A stretch of DNA of 58,719 bases from Stentor coeruleus (lineage: Eukaryota; Ciliophora; Heterotrichea; Heterotrichida; Stentoridae), in assembly GCA_001970955.1 (NCBI GenBank), contig MPUH01000385.1, positions 1 through 58,719 on the forward strand. The letters run 5' to 3'. Shown piece after piece: positions 9,568 through 19,859 of the stretch (positions are counted from its first letter, which is position 1; the number at the start of each line of letters is the position of its first letter). A model generated the notes under the pieces. It saw only the letters and a program-made list of their open reading frames with translations, ran no database searches and was not told the DNA's origin. Position numbers and translations under genes: made by a program.

Positions 9568-11709
9568 ATGGATAGCTTCAAAGTATCAGAAAGACTTTAT
9601 GAAGAGAAGGATAAAGAAATGATGAAATTTTCTCGGACTTCAATGAATGTGCTCCGAGGTCTTACAGGTTCTTGTGTTTTATTCTCGTTTTTACTCAAAG
9701 AGCCAGATCCAGTCACAACAATTCAAGCCATTATAATGTTTAGTACCCTAATAGCTATCAAGTATATCAACTACTTTAAAAAATTTGAAAAACTCATCAA
9801 CTATATAATTTTCTGGATATTCGACTTAATCGGCTTACAAGCTGCTTTTTTTAGATTCCCCAAATACGCAGGTCTTTTTTTTGCCACAGCTACTCAGCTT
9901 TTCATCCAAGGCCATTTAGAATATGCTGCTAGTGAATTTTATGGATACGTTCTTATAATAACTAATACTCTTATGTGGATTATTGTCTCTTATGCTGTAG
10001 GTGCCCTTGACTTTACAGCACCTTTTGAAATCTATTTCACAATATTCTTTGATGTAATCCTAAGAATTTGTTGGTTAAAATTCCGTTTTAATCGTTATAG
10101 ACAAGAAATCTGTTCCAAAATCGCTGTTGAAAATCATGAAAAAAACATCTCAGCTTTACTTCAAGGGATTCCTGAAGGAATTTTAGTTATAGACGAATCT
10201 TTTTCATTTAAAATGCACAACTCAGCTTATGTGTCTATGTTTAAAAACTTAAAACTTTTTGATGTTAGGTATATGAAAAAAAGACATAATTCTAAGTATC
10301 AAGGAAATATGAACTTAAAAGAAGATGTAAATCAGTTTTGTCAATCAGATACTTTTACAGAAATCTTTGGAATATTGTGTGTTAATGAGATAAAAGTTGA
10401 ATGCACAGCGACAAAAATCGAATGGAATGAAGAAAAAGCTATAGTTTTGACTTTCCGTGAAGTGACAGCGCTTATAGACATGGAGAAACAAATACGAAAG
10501 AAAGCATCAACTTTAAAAGCTCTAAGAGAAGTGTCTCATGAATTAAAAACTCCATTAAACATAATAATCCACGAACAATCAGAAATCCTTCATAGTGATA
10601 TACCTATAAACGACTATATAAAAGACCAGCTACACAAAAGTTTAAGTATGTCTCACGTTTTACTAAATTCAATACGAGACATTTTAGACTTCAGTCAAAT
10701 CCAAAGTTCGAATTTCAAGCTTTGGCCAAGAATATTTCCTATGAAAAACTTAATAGAAGAATGTTTAACCATAGTAAAATTCGCTTGTGGGGAAACTTCA
10801 AAGCATCTAGAAACCTGCGATAAATCTTCACATAGTTCAAATACCAACAAAGCTTTAAAAGTAAAAATTTGCCCTAAAGTTCCATCTCATTTATATACAG
10901 ATCAAAGCCGTTTACGTCAAATCCTCATAAATCTTCTTACAAGCAACTTCGGTTATCAAGTCACATCAACAACCCTAAGTCTAAAAAACAAAGGTCTAAA
11001 TGTACGTTTTACAATAAAAATTTCTCATGAAAACAAAACAAACCAATCAAACAGTTTCGACTCAGGTGTCAGATTCAAAATTGCTTCAAGTATTGTTGAG
11101 AAACTCAGTCAAAAACCTTTACGATTAATTTTCAAACCTTTTATTACTTTTATAAAATTCGATATAAACATTGCTGGGATATTAGAAAGTGAAGATTTAG
11201 ATATCCCTGATGAAGGACCTGTATCATGGCCATTAAGTTCTGGGGAATCTACAAATCGAGATTTAGAGCTTATTGATATTCTTATAGTAGATGATATGAA
11301 ACTTAATCTGGATATATTAAAAAGAATATTAGAAAACTTAGATAAAAGTTGTAAATGTTTGAAGAATCATCAGAAATATTTGGTACATACAGCTAATTCA
11401 GGTAATGCTGCTGTTGAGATGATTCAAAAAATGAGTGATAATAATTGTGGGTATAAAATCATTATAATGGATTGTCAGATGCCTGGAATGGATGGATGGG
11501 AAGCTTCTGTGAAAATCAATGAATTATATGAAAATAAACAAATTTTAGTATTACCTTATATTATTGCATATTCAGCTTTTGATTCTAATGAAGATATTGA
11601 GAAATGCTTGAGGTCTGGAATGAATACACATTTGTCTAAACCTTGTCAACATGAAGAACTTTGTAAAGCTGTATCGGAGTGGATAGCTAAACCTATACAA
11701 AGATTATAA
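9568..11709 (+). CDS. Membrane hybrid histidine kinase with degenerate ATP-binding domain
   Basis: 713 residues. Order: several hydrophobic spans (about 30-180), a PAS-like segment starting near 190 (GIPEGILVIDE), dimerisation/phosphoacceptor helix with H-box REVSHELKTPLN (His about 324), a HATPase region, and a C-terminal receiver domain. The receiver is intact: acidic pair IVDDM, phospho-Asp in MDCQMPGMDG (about 634), the AYSA position and Lys in SKP. The HATPase region keeps an N-box-like RQILINLLTSN, but I cannot find the DxGxG (G1) or GxGxG/A (G2) loops. It may therefore be a pseudokinase that accepts phosphate from a partner, or act through the receiver alone. Hybrid kinases are common in ciliates. 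Confidence 0.85.
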   Translation: MDSFKVSERLYEEKDKEMMKFSRTSMNVLRGLTGSCVLFSFLLKEPDPVTTIQAIIMFSTLIAIKYINYFKKFEKLINYIIFWIFDLIGLQAAFFRFPKYAGLFFATATQLFIQGHLEYAASEFYGYVLIITNTLMWIIVSYAVGALDFTAPFEIYFTIFFDVILRICWLKFRFNRYRQEICSKIAVENHEKNISALLQGIPEGILVIDESFSFKMHNSAYVSMFKNLKLFDVRYMKKRHNSKYQGNMNLKEDVNQFCQSDTFTEIFGILCVNEIKVECTATKIEWNEEKAIVLTFREVTALIDMEKQIRKKASTLKALREVSHELKTPLNIIIHEQSEILHSDIPINDYIKDQLHKSLSMSHVLLNSIRDILDFSQIQSSNFKLWPRIFPMKNLIEECLTIVKFACGETSKHLETCDKSSHSSNTNKALKVKICPKVPSHLYTDQSRLRQILINLLTSNFGYQVTSTTLSLKNKGLNVRFTIKISHENKTNQSNSFDSGVRFKIASSIVEKLSQKPLRLIFKPFITFIKFDINIAGILESEDLDIPDEGPVSWPLSSGESTNRDLELIDILIVDDMKLNLDILKRILENLDKSCKCLKNHQKYLVHTANSGNAAVEMIQKMSDNNCGYKIIIMDCQMPGMDGWEASVKINELYENKQILVLPYIIAYSAFDSNEDIEKCLRSGMNTHLSKPCQHEELCKAVSEWIAKPIQRL

Positions 11710-12181
11710 TATGCAATGTTATGAGAATTACAATAATCGAGTATATTAAATATTAATAATACATTAATAAACAGGAAGTTGATTTGAAAAAAATGAGATT
11801 TTATGTTGTGGAAGAGGATTTTTTTAGTTGTTGTTGGATATGTGGAATATTTAAGATGAGTATTTGGATGATATGTGGGTAGTAGGAGAGAATTATTAGA
11901 GAATTTATAGGTTTATTATGTGAGTGTATAGTCTATATTTTGTAGTTATCGAAATTTCTCTTAAAATCTTTGAGTATTTAAAAAACTTTAAATGAACTTA
12001 ATGGNATAGGTTTATTATGTGAGTGTATAGTCTATATTTTGTAGTTATCGAAATTTCTCTTAAAATCTTCTCATAAATTTAATATCTAAAAATTTTCNTT
12101 AAAATCTTTGAGTATTTAAAAAACTTTAAATGAACTTAATGGTTTATATAATCCTCTTATCAATTAGTCTTAAAAACATAA
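11710..12181. other. Intergenic, contains two unmerged assembly joins
   Basis: AT-rich 3' flank of the kinase gene, G/T-rich on the plus strand, followed by repeated blocks around Ns at 12005 and 12098. No gene seen. Confidence 0.5.
11907..12142. repeat. Direct repeats around two Ns (assembly overlaps)
   Basis: The block at 11907-11970 recurs at 12006-12069 and the block at about 11961-12004 recurs at 12099-12142, each beside a single N. Together they look like three overlapping contig ends laid side by side. Confidence 0.8.
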
Positions 12182-12859
12182 ATGTCAGCTATCAAAGATA
12201 TCTCTGATACCTTTTTCCGAAGTAAAGCACATAAAAAGTACACTGAAAAATGTTCTAAACTCATTATCACCCCTACTTGCCCAAATCCAAGTTCAACATT
12301 CCAATATGTTTCTTCTCATAATCCAGTAGATATTATAAACCAAAATCAAGAAAAAGATGACTTGCTGAATGTAATAAATTCTAATGAAATTGAAATTGAG
12401 TTTTTAAACAAAGTTATTTCGCAGTTTTTAGATGCTAATGAACTAATGAAAATCAAACAGAACTCACAGTATGATGAGAGTTCAAGTACTTGGATTTTAC
12501 CACAGTTTGAAGTACAACAACGTAAAACAATTTTCCCCAAGCTGAATAAAAGCAACATCAGAGACTTTAACCTTAAAGATATGAAAAGCAAGAAATATTC
12601 ACACAAATTTTCCCCTGGGCCTGATTTCAATTTTCATACCCAATTCGATGATGATGTTTCCAAAAAATCTCCAGTTCCTAGTAACTGTATGCAAGATTAT
12701 GAAAATAGACCTGTAACATCTTGTTCAAAAAACAGAAAAAGGTCACAGATGACTAGAATAATTGATTATGATGGGGATTTTAGAAGAAGTCCTTGTGTTA
12801 AGAAAAAAGTTTATGACAGAAAAAATTTATTAGGTGGAGAAGATGAAAAAGACCATTAG
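12182..12859 (+). CDS. Unknown basic protein, 225 residues
   Basis: No family recognised. The protein is hydrophilic, with no signal peptide or membrane span. The middle (about 110-150) is rich in Lys, Phe and Asp. The C-terminal third is basic (KNRKRSQM, RRSPCVKKK), which would suit a nuclear or cytoskeletal protein. Codon use resembles the neighbouring genes, with A/C-rich codons early and G/T-rich codons late, supporting a real gene. Confidence 0.6.
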   Translation: MSAIKDISDTFFRSKAHKKYTEKCSKLIITPTCPNPSSTFQYVSSHNPVDIINQNQEKDDLLNVINSNEIEIEFLNKVISQFLDANELMKIKQNSQYDESSSTWILPQFEVQQRKTIFPKLNKSNIRDFNLKDMKSKKYSHKFSPGPDFNFHTQFDDDVSKKSPVPSNCMQDYENRPVTSCSKNRKRSQMTRIIDYDGDFRRSPCVKKKVYDRKNLLGGEDEKDH

Positions 12860-13278
12860 TTTTATATGTAAATCTAATAGTTTTCGAATGATTATAATTT
12901 ATTAAATTTTGTGAGAGAAGTTTATGATTATTTTATATTAAAGTTTTTTGGGAAAAAAATTGAAAGGTTTTGGATGTTGGGAATATGAGAATTTATTTTA
13001 GTTTATTAGATTTGGGAATTTTATAAGAGTTAGAGTATGTAGATAGTTGTAGAAAGAGAATTATATTAATAATGGTTAAATATGGAAGATTGAATGCTTG
13101 TATGAAATGATAATAATAATTGGAATTTATTTTTGTGTGGGGAATTAGGATAATGTTAAGGAATATCTTTAAAAAGCTTTGCATATTAAATTAGGATTAT
13201 AAAAATAATTGGCAGGGCTAGCCCTGCCCCAACTTAAAAAACCCATATACTAAAAATACTATAACTATATGTTTTTAG
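12860..13278. other. Convergent 3' flanks with a GC-rich palindrome
   Basis: Shared 3' region of a plus and a minus gene. The plus strand changes from G/T-rich to A/C-rich at about 13200, where the palindrome sits. No gene is supported. Confidence 0.5.
13211..13228. repeat. Perfect 18-bp GC-rich palindrome
   Basis: GGCAGGGCTAGCCCTGCC: two 9-base arms with no spacer, in otherwise AT-rich DNA between two convergent gene ends. It could form a cruciform, a short hairpin in either 3' UTR, or be a dimeric protein-binding site. Confidence 0.85.
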
Positions 13279-14076
13279 TTAAGAAACAGGATATAGAAGA
13301 TCATAATGTCCAGGCCTATACAGCAAATGTACTGTAAAATCAGGTCCAGAGTAGTCTATAGGGAACACTAGTTCTGTACAAACATCCGAGTCACTACGAT
13401 CTAAATAAATAATCTTTATCCTAACTCCAAACACTTCAGCCACAGCCATCACTTGCAACTGTTCAGACTCTCTATCCATAGGTTCAACTTCACCCTTACA
13501 AAAATCCACAACAGTAGCATATCCTTCAGTAAACCCTTCAAATCTTTCTTGATTCATCCTTAAAAATGCTGAAGTCAAAAATCGACTATACATAACAATC
13601 GAATCCGCAAGTATTTTATCTTCAAAATCTTTACTAAGAGTTTCTTCAGTGCTGATATTAATAGTTTCCAATTTTGTGCATATTAAATCAATAAAATCTT
13701 CATAACATATCGGGTCAAAACCAGCTGCCATAAGCCAATTCCCTGAATCTTTGACTTTTTGTATAAGATTTCTATACATCAACCCTTGAGGACTGTCTGT
13801 ATTTAATTGATTTTTATGTTTTATGAACTGTTCAAGTAGAGAAAACATGAAACATCTGTAAAAACAGTTCCCATCGCCACGTGTTCTTCTGAAAAAAGGA
13901 TATAAACTTAGAATTCGCTATTTTTATGTTACTGGGAGTTTTCTTAGGAAGTTTGGGTTGTTTGAGTATTCATTTTCAAGGGCTGATAATGAGAGGATTG
14001 ATGAAAATATTGGACTCGTCATTTCGATTTCTCGTTGGATTTCGGCTTCTTGGTCAACTGCTGAATAGTCGTCCAT
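13279..14076 (-). CDS. OTUB1: Otubain-family deubiquitinase (peptidase C65)
   Basis: 260 residues in two exons; the intron at 13932-13918 must be removed to reach the start ATG at 14076. The catalytic loop RGDGNCFYRCF contains the nucleophile Cys. The C-terminal part matches otubains: EVEPMDRES, then VHLLYRPGHYDLLYP with the catalytic His. The N-terminal SALENEYSNNPNFLRKLP is also otubain-like. Otubains cleave polyubiquitin, preferring K48 linkages in OTUB1, and can bind E2 enzymes. The original open frame starting at 13848 would lack the active site, so the upstream exon is essential. Confidence 0.92.
13918..13932 (-). other. 15-nt intron
   Basis: Sense sequence GTAACATAAAAATAG. Its removal joins RKLP to RILSLYPFFRRTRGDGNC, restoring the otubain active-site region. 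Confidence 0.92.
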
Positions 14077-14708
14077 TTTTATAAGGCAAGGTTAGGGGTT
14101 TTTGTATTGGATTATGGATTTTATTAAGAGTTTTTGATAGATGAAGTATTGATTTTAATAGAAATAGTTTAGGTGTTAGTGGCAATGAAAAGATTATATG
14201 GGTTTATGATGAGAATAGGGTTTTTTTTATGATACTGAGAAATATTTAATATGAGTAGTTTAGGAATACTTGTTAAGAAGTTTAAAATATGTTAATAAAT
14301 ATTAAATGGATGCTTTTGCTTTTGCATTTGGGGCTATGAAGATTTTATACTTATAAACATAAAAGATTATTGTATAATAAATATATTTTTTTCCTAAGTC
14401 TTATTTCCTATAACAATATATAATATCTAATTATCTTTACTCTTTGCCATAAACTAACTATATATACTTATTACATAAAATCTTTATCATTTATTTTTAA
14501 CACAAAACTTTTGACTCACCCATACATTTTATTATAAATCTTAAAAACTAAATCGCATCATCTAATATATTTCTTACATCTTACTAAAAACCTATTCATT
14601 ACAAAAAACCCCATATTTTACACCCTAGCACTCAATATACAAACCAAATCCATAAATTCCTTTCATATTTGAAATCCAAATCCGGCAAACAAAAAAGTCC
14701 GTTGAAAA
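14077..14708. other. Divergent promoter region
   Basis: G/T-rich on the plus strand to about 14350, then abruptly A/C-rich to the next ATG. No gene or structured RNA is recognised. Confidence 0.5.
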
Positions 14709-15626
14709 ATGGAAAAACTATCAAATTTTTACCACGAACGATACCTAAGTCTGTTAATGCTAAGCCTAGAATGCCTAATTGAACACTGTCAAGCGTTATC
14801 TTTTATCAAAGATTCCCTCAACTCCTCTGGTGAATCCTGGAACTCTTCAGCTTTAGATTTCTTTGAAGCTTTAAGCGATAGTTTCTTAATCCCAATAGAC
14901 CAAGATACATTCAAAATCTCCTTTATAATCTCATCAATACTCATAACCCTTCTCTTATTATTATACCTAATATTCAACAAATACATTCACAACATAAACA
15001 AAGATAAACTATCATTAACCCTTATTTTTATTCAATTTTTAGATCATATCATCCTAGGAATAGGGTATATTATTATATTGAAAATTTTCCTAATCCCATA
15101 TGGATGTAATGAAAACTCTCAACTTATTGTCGATACATCTATTAATTGTTGGACTAATGAACATCTTTTTTATATGCAAACTGGTTATTTATTTGCAAGT
15201 ATTGGGGTTTTACTTGTTGCTGGAATAAGTACAGTACTTAGAGCTGAAAGAAAAGGTGTAGAAAAACCTTTTGGTAATGATTTAGTATTCCCAAGTATGT
15301 ATAAAATACTTGATTTACTTGTTGTAAGTTTGTTGAGTACTATTGGAGAACCATATGTTGGTATTTGTTTTATTATTGTCGCTATTGGGTATTTAGGAAT
15401 ATTTGAAGCTTATGAGGATTTGTATGTAGGATGTTTGAAAATGGCATGTCTTTTTGGATTGTTGTGGGGGTTTGTATGTGCAGAAATTGCTAGAAAAAAT
15501 GGAGAATTAGCTTCGCAGATGGTTACGATTGGATGGGGGATTAGTCTTGTTGTTGGATATTTTGTACTTTTTGTTAAGAGTTTGATTGTGAATAGAGAGC
15601 CTATGTTTCAATGTATTGACAAATAA
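14709..15626 (+). CDS. Multi-span membrane protein, unknown
   Basis: 305 residues. After about 70 hydrophilic residues there are roughly six to seven hydrophobic spans (about 72-92, 102-125, 155-178, 198-232 as two, 240-256, 268-288). No transporter or receptor signature was recognised. A seven-span receptor-like or ciliate-specific membrane protein is possible. Codon use changes strongly along the gene from C-rich to G/T-rich. Confidence 0.65.
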   Translation: MEKLSNFYHERYLSLLMLSLECLIEHCQALSFIKDSLNSSGESWNSSALDFFEALSDSFLIPIDQDTFKISFIISSILITLLLLLYLIFNKYIHNINKDKLSLTLIFIQFLDHIILGIGYIIILKIFLIPYGCNENSQLIVDTSINCWTNEHLFYMQTGYLFASIGVLLVAGISTVLRAERKGVEKPFGNDLVFPSMYKILDLLVVSLLSTIGEPYVGICFIIVAIGYLGIFEAYEDLYVGCLKMACLFGLLWGFVCAEIARKNGELASQMVTIGWGISLVVGYFVLFVKSLIVNREPMFQCIDK

Positions 15627-16490
15627 GAGAGATTTGGTTTGTATTTAATTAATATGCTATTTATATTATTGGTTTTGATGATAAATTTTATGCTTGATGT
15701 GAGGAAAAGTAGTTTTGATTTTTTTTTATTAGAAAAGGTTTTGGGTTTTGAAATGCTGGGAATAGTTTGGTTGATTTTTTGTTAGATATTAGGTTAGATA
15801 GGAGTTTAGGTTTATTTGTAGGGGAAATTGGATGTTTTAATTGTTTTTTAGGGATGATGAAGGGTTTTTTTATAATTTTTGACTGTAGGTTTAATATATG
15901 CTGGCAAAGTTTTTTGAAGAAAAAGTCAGATTTTCTTGCTTTTTAATACAAAATAAATGTGATAATATATAATTGATTGATATTTTATATTATATATTTA
16001 GGTTAGTATATATAGTTGATATAATTTAATATGTTATAATGAAATAGTTGTGATTACTTTAAGAGTATATTAAATACTACAATATTCATTTATTTCAAAG
16101 AGCCGAGAATTTATTAATTCATGCATGATTTCCTAAAAAAAGTAAAAAACTATCAATAATTATATTTCCCTCAAAAATTATATCATCAAACACCCTCATT
16201 TTTCCCACAAAAAAAAACCAAAGTATTCCTAACCCAATCAAAAATCCACAAATAAACTACATTTCCTATAAAAACATAAATTTTACCTTATAAAATCCTA
16301 TATTAAGGCTCTTTTAATACATCAAATTTTTATTTCCAATAATCCCATAATCCACAAAAGCATAACATTCCGCATAATTCCCTATAAATGAATCATAATC
16401 CTTATTCTTAAAATTTTTCTACTATAAAATCATAATCTATATACTCTTATCCATCTAAACAAAAGTAAAATTGCTGATCTGTAGTAATAA
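15627..16490. other. Intergenic, no gene seen
   Basis: G/T-rich 3' flank to about 15900, very AT-rich centre, then A/C-rich 5' flank of the next plus gene from about 16090. No RNA gene or motif is recognised. Confidence 0.5.
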
Positions 16491-18125
16491 ATGTCAAATT
16501 CCCTAACTTCACACGAAGACCTTACCCCATATATCGAGCAACTCGCTCGAATCAATCATTCAGCTTCTTCTCAATTCGAAAGGCGACGAAGCTTTGCTGC
16601 TGACCCAGAAACTATAATAAAAGAGCTTTTAACCGAGGTTATGTCTTGTAGAAAAGCAGTCACTCAATGTACAAGCATAGCAGAAAAATTCCTCGAAGCA
16701 TATCAAACAGCAACAGAAGATACTCAAAGAGTTCATGATAGAGCTAAATTATTAGAACATGAACTTGGAGAACAGAGTTTAAAAATCCAAAAATATCAAA
16801 AAGAATTAGAAATCAAAGATAAAAGATTAGATTCTTTAACTCTTGAAGCTACTGATATAGAAAGGATATTAAAGATTTCTAATCAAGATTCTAATAAAAT
16901 GAAAAAAGAAATTGATGCTTTGAAAAAAGAACTTAGTCAGAAAGAACAAAGTACTGCCATTAGGGAAAATACAATTCAACAACGACAGAAACTTTTTGTT
17001 GAAGAAAATAGAGAAAAGGAAATTGATAAAACTATGCAGATTAAGTATGATAGTCTTAATACGGATTATAAAAAAAAAATTAGTGAAATTGAAGGTTTGA
17101 AAAGTAAAATTAATGAATTTGAAGGACTGTTAAATGCTGAAAGGGCTGGGTTTGAAAAAATGAGCAGTTTGAATAATCAGTTGAGGAATGAGATTTCGAT
17201 ACAGAAAATTGAAATGATTAATTTTAGAGATAAACATTCGCAGATGAAAGATAGGGTTAAGGATTTGAAGGAAGAGATTTTACAGTTGAAGTTGAATAAT
17301 GAGAGTTTGCAGAAAGAGTTGGATTATAGTCGAGTAAGACGTGAAAGCGTAATAAGTAATGCAAGAGAAAGTTTAGAAATCAATGAAGATATCGTAGACC
17401 TCATAAGAGGAACAACAGGCCAAAACAAGCCTGAAAACTTAGGATCTTTCATGGATGAACTCGAAGACAAAGGGAAAAAATTCGGCTCAGAACCATTCTT
17501 CATGATTTCGCCTCAGGGCGCAGCCTCACCAAAATTCATCCTTTGCCAAACGAAAAAAATCGAAAATCACGAAGGTTTCCTAATAAAGCCTATCAAACAA
17601 ACTCTTCAACTAATAAAAAACAGTGGTTTTTTATATGAAAACATCAAAACTCCTCTTGAAAAAATAGTAAAAAACCCTTTTAAATTACAAAAATGCGAAG
17701 ATTTCACTGTGAAAATCCATACACAAAAACTTAGTACTGGGGTTTTTAAAGGGTTTAGTTATTTCAAAGAACTCAAAACAACTAAAGTTGAGAACAATTT
17801 TTATATAAAACCTGCTATTTTCCAATTTGATGATTCTGCCAGTTTAACTTCTAATGAAACTGAAGCTACACCAAGGTTAAGAAGGATTTCTATTGTTGAA
17901 AATCGAGATCCAATAAAACAGTTTTTTTATTATGTAAAAAATATTTAGCAATGCCAAGCAGCTAAAATCAATAGTGTTTATAGAGATATTATAGGAGAAC
18001 TACCTATTGGTAAATTATATGAAAAAGTTATGAAACAAGGGGTTCCTTTTAATATGTGGAATGATTATATTAGTGAGTATATAAGCTCGACTGTTAGGAA
18101 AAGAATGAAGAATAAGAATTTATAA
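16491..18125 (+). CDS. Coiled-coil protein, unknown
   Basis: 539 residues in two exons (intron 17934-17948). Residues about 50-280 form a long heptad-rich coiled coil full of Lys, Glu and Leu. The remainder is less regular and ends in a compact segment of 58 residues contributed by exon 2 (GELPIGKLYEKVMKQGVPF). Likely a cytoskeletal or basal-body-associated structural protein, but that is inference. Codon use flips abruptly near 17340 from G/T-rich back to A/C-rich within the reading frame. Confidence 0.75.
17934..17948 (+). other. 15-nt intron
   Basis: GTAAAAAATATTTAG. Removing it deletes the in-frame TAG at 17946-17948 and extends the protein by 58 codons to TAA at 18123-18125. Confidence 0.88.
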
Positions 18126-18390
18126 TTTTAAGATTATTATGATTTGATAATTGAAGGTTAAAAATTTTTGTTTATAGGAATTTGTGCACTGCTTGATGAG
18201 GATTGTGTGTTTTTTTTTTAAGTTTAGAGGATTTTGATTTATAAGGTAATAAATTTTTGATTATAAACTTTGGTGTTTTCATATAATTAATACACATCAT
18301 ATAAACTAGGCACTAAACCATAAAAAATTCATTATATACACCTTAACATAATTCAAAATCTTCCTTAAAAGATATGGTAATATTAATAAA

Positions 18391-19080
18391 TTGATTGGCC
18401 GTATAGGAGAAAATCTTAACCGGATCCTAAGCCGGATCGATTCAATAAAAGAGCTTTCAGGTCTCAGCCATGAAGTTCACTTATTAGCAGTATCCAAGCT
18501 CCAAAGTTCTGAACTAATACTCGAAGCTTACAATTCAGGACACAGGGATTTTGCTGAAAATTACATAGACGAATTAGTATCAAAAGCTGAAACTCTACCT
18601 AAAGATATCAGATGGCATATGATAGGCCATATACAATCAAACAAATCAAAAAAAATCTTATCAGTCCAAAACTTAGTCTCAATCCATAGTTTAGATTCTA
18701 AGTCATTAGCCCAAAAACTTAATAATTTACTCTGTCAAACTAATAGAGTAATGAAAGTTTTTATACAAATCAATACATCTGGGGAAAATACAAAATCTGG
18801 AATACAACCTCAAGATTTAATAGAATTTGGCAGATATATTGTTGGAGATTTGCAGTCACTTAAATTAGCAGGACTTATGACTATAGGTGAAAAAGGAAGT
18901 TCTGAAGATTTTGTCATACTTCGCAATTGTAGGAAAGAGTTAGCGGAGAGTTTGGGTGTTGCTGAAGACATATTTGAGCTTTCTATGGGCATGTCTGCTG
19001 ATTTTGAAGAAGCTATACAGCATGGGTCGAATTATGTTAGAGTAGGTACTTCGATATTTGGTGAAAGAGTTAAGCATTAG
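18391..19080 (+). CDS. PLPBP: Pyridoxal-phosphate homeostasis protein (YggS/PLPBP family)
   Basis: About 229 residues covering the whole PLP-binding barrel. The Schiff-base lysine is in HLLAVSK. Other family motifs are FAENYIDEL, WHMIGHIQSNK, IHSLDS and the C-terminal signature ELSMGMSADFEEAI followed by VRVGTSIFG. The protein buffers and delivers pyridoxal phosphate. The start is unresolved: the frame is open upstream to a TAA at about 18349 without ATG, and the nearest ATG (18374) is out of frame by two. A missing base near 18380-18390 or an unrecognised intron would fix it; I give 18391 only as the point where the conserved frame is certain. Confidence 0.88.
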   Translation: MIGRIGENLNRILSRIDSIKELSGLSHEVHLLAVSKLQSSELILEAYNSGHRDFAENYIDELVSKAETLPKDIRWHMIGHIQSNKSKKILSVQNLVSIHSLDSKSLAQKLNNLLCQTNRVMKVFIQINTSGENTKSGIQPQDLIEFGRYIVGDLQSLKLAGLMTIGEKGSSEDFVILRNCRKELAESLGVAEDIFELSMGMSADFEEAIQHGSNYVRVGTSIFGERVKH

Positions 19081-19859
19081 TATCTAAAAATTTCTTTTGG
19101 TTTAGATTTTAATTGAGTTTTTTATATGATTAGATGATTATATAATTTGATAATTATATGATGAAAAATTAATGTAAATCATTTGATTTTAATGAATAAA
19201 ATAATTAAAGCGATCTATGATATATACTATTATATAGTAAACTAAAATCTATGATGAAAATGGAAAATATACTTTTACTGAGTATAAATTTGTGTTAGAA
19301 AACATGAAATTGCAGTAAATTAAGTATAAAAACACACCACAAGCTTTTTACTATAAATATTAATCTTGCAACTGCCCATAAGTTTTCTGTCAAGAAAAAA
19401 TCATTTGAAACACCTCTCTCCTTCACTGATTTTCATCCAAAGCCACAAACACTTCATAAAAATCCTACTCCATCACATCATACAAATCAACCAAATAATT
19501 TTTTTTAATAGTATAGCTTATAATACTCCAAAAGCTTATAAATATTAGTAAAAACTATTCCTTATCCTAACATCATGGATAAAAATATACAAAAATCTCT
19601 AATAAACATCCAAAAACTTAAATTTCACTATAAAAAAACCCAGTTTCCTCTCAATAACCCCCTAAACCTCATAAAATCCTCAAACTAAACCTAAAAACCT
19701 AACCAAAAACCCAGCATAATTTCAACTCCTAAACCATTCTAATCTTCACATCATCCAATAACCTAATTCTCTTAATCATCCTATCATCCTCCAAACCTAA
19801 AATCACAATCAAAATTCCTAAAATCCATATAAATTAACAACATAATTATACTATAAATT
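19081..19859. other. Convergent 3' flanks, no gene seen
   Basis: G/T-leaning to about 19300, then strongly A/C-rich and nearly G-free on the plus strand to the end of the minus gene. The short frame at 19366-19548 is a compositional artefact. Confidence 0.5.

Noticed and set aside
17946..17948. In-frame TAG as a recoded Gln codon in the coiled-coil gene
   Set aside because: It is the last three bases of a 15-nt intron with full consensus, so recoding is unnecessary.
19366..19548. Short plus-strand frame rich in Ser, His and Ile
   Set aside because: Entirely explained by the A/C-rich, G-free composition of this 3' flank.
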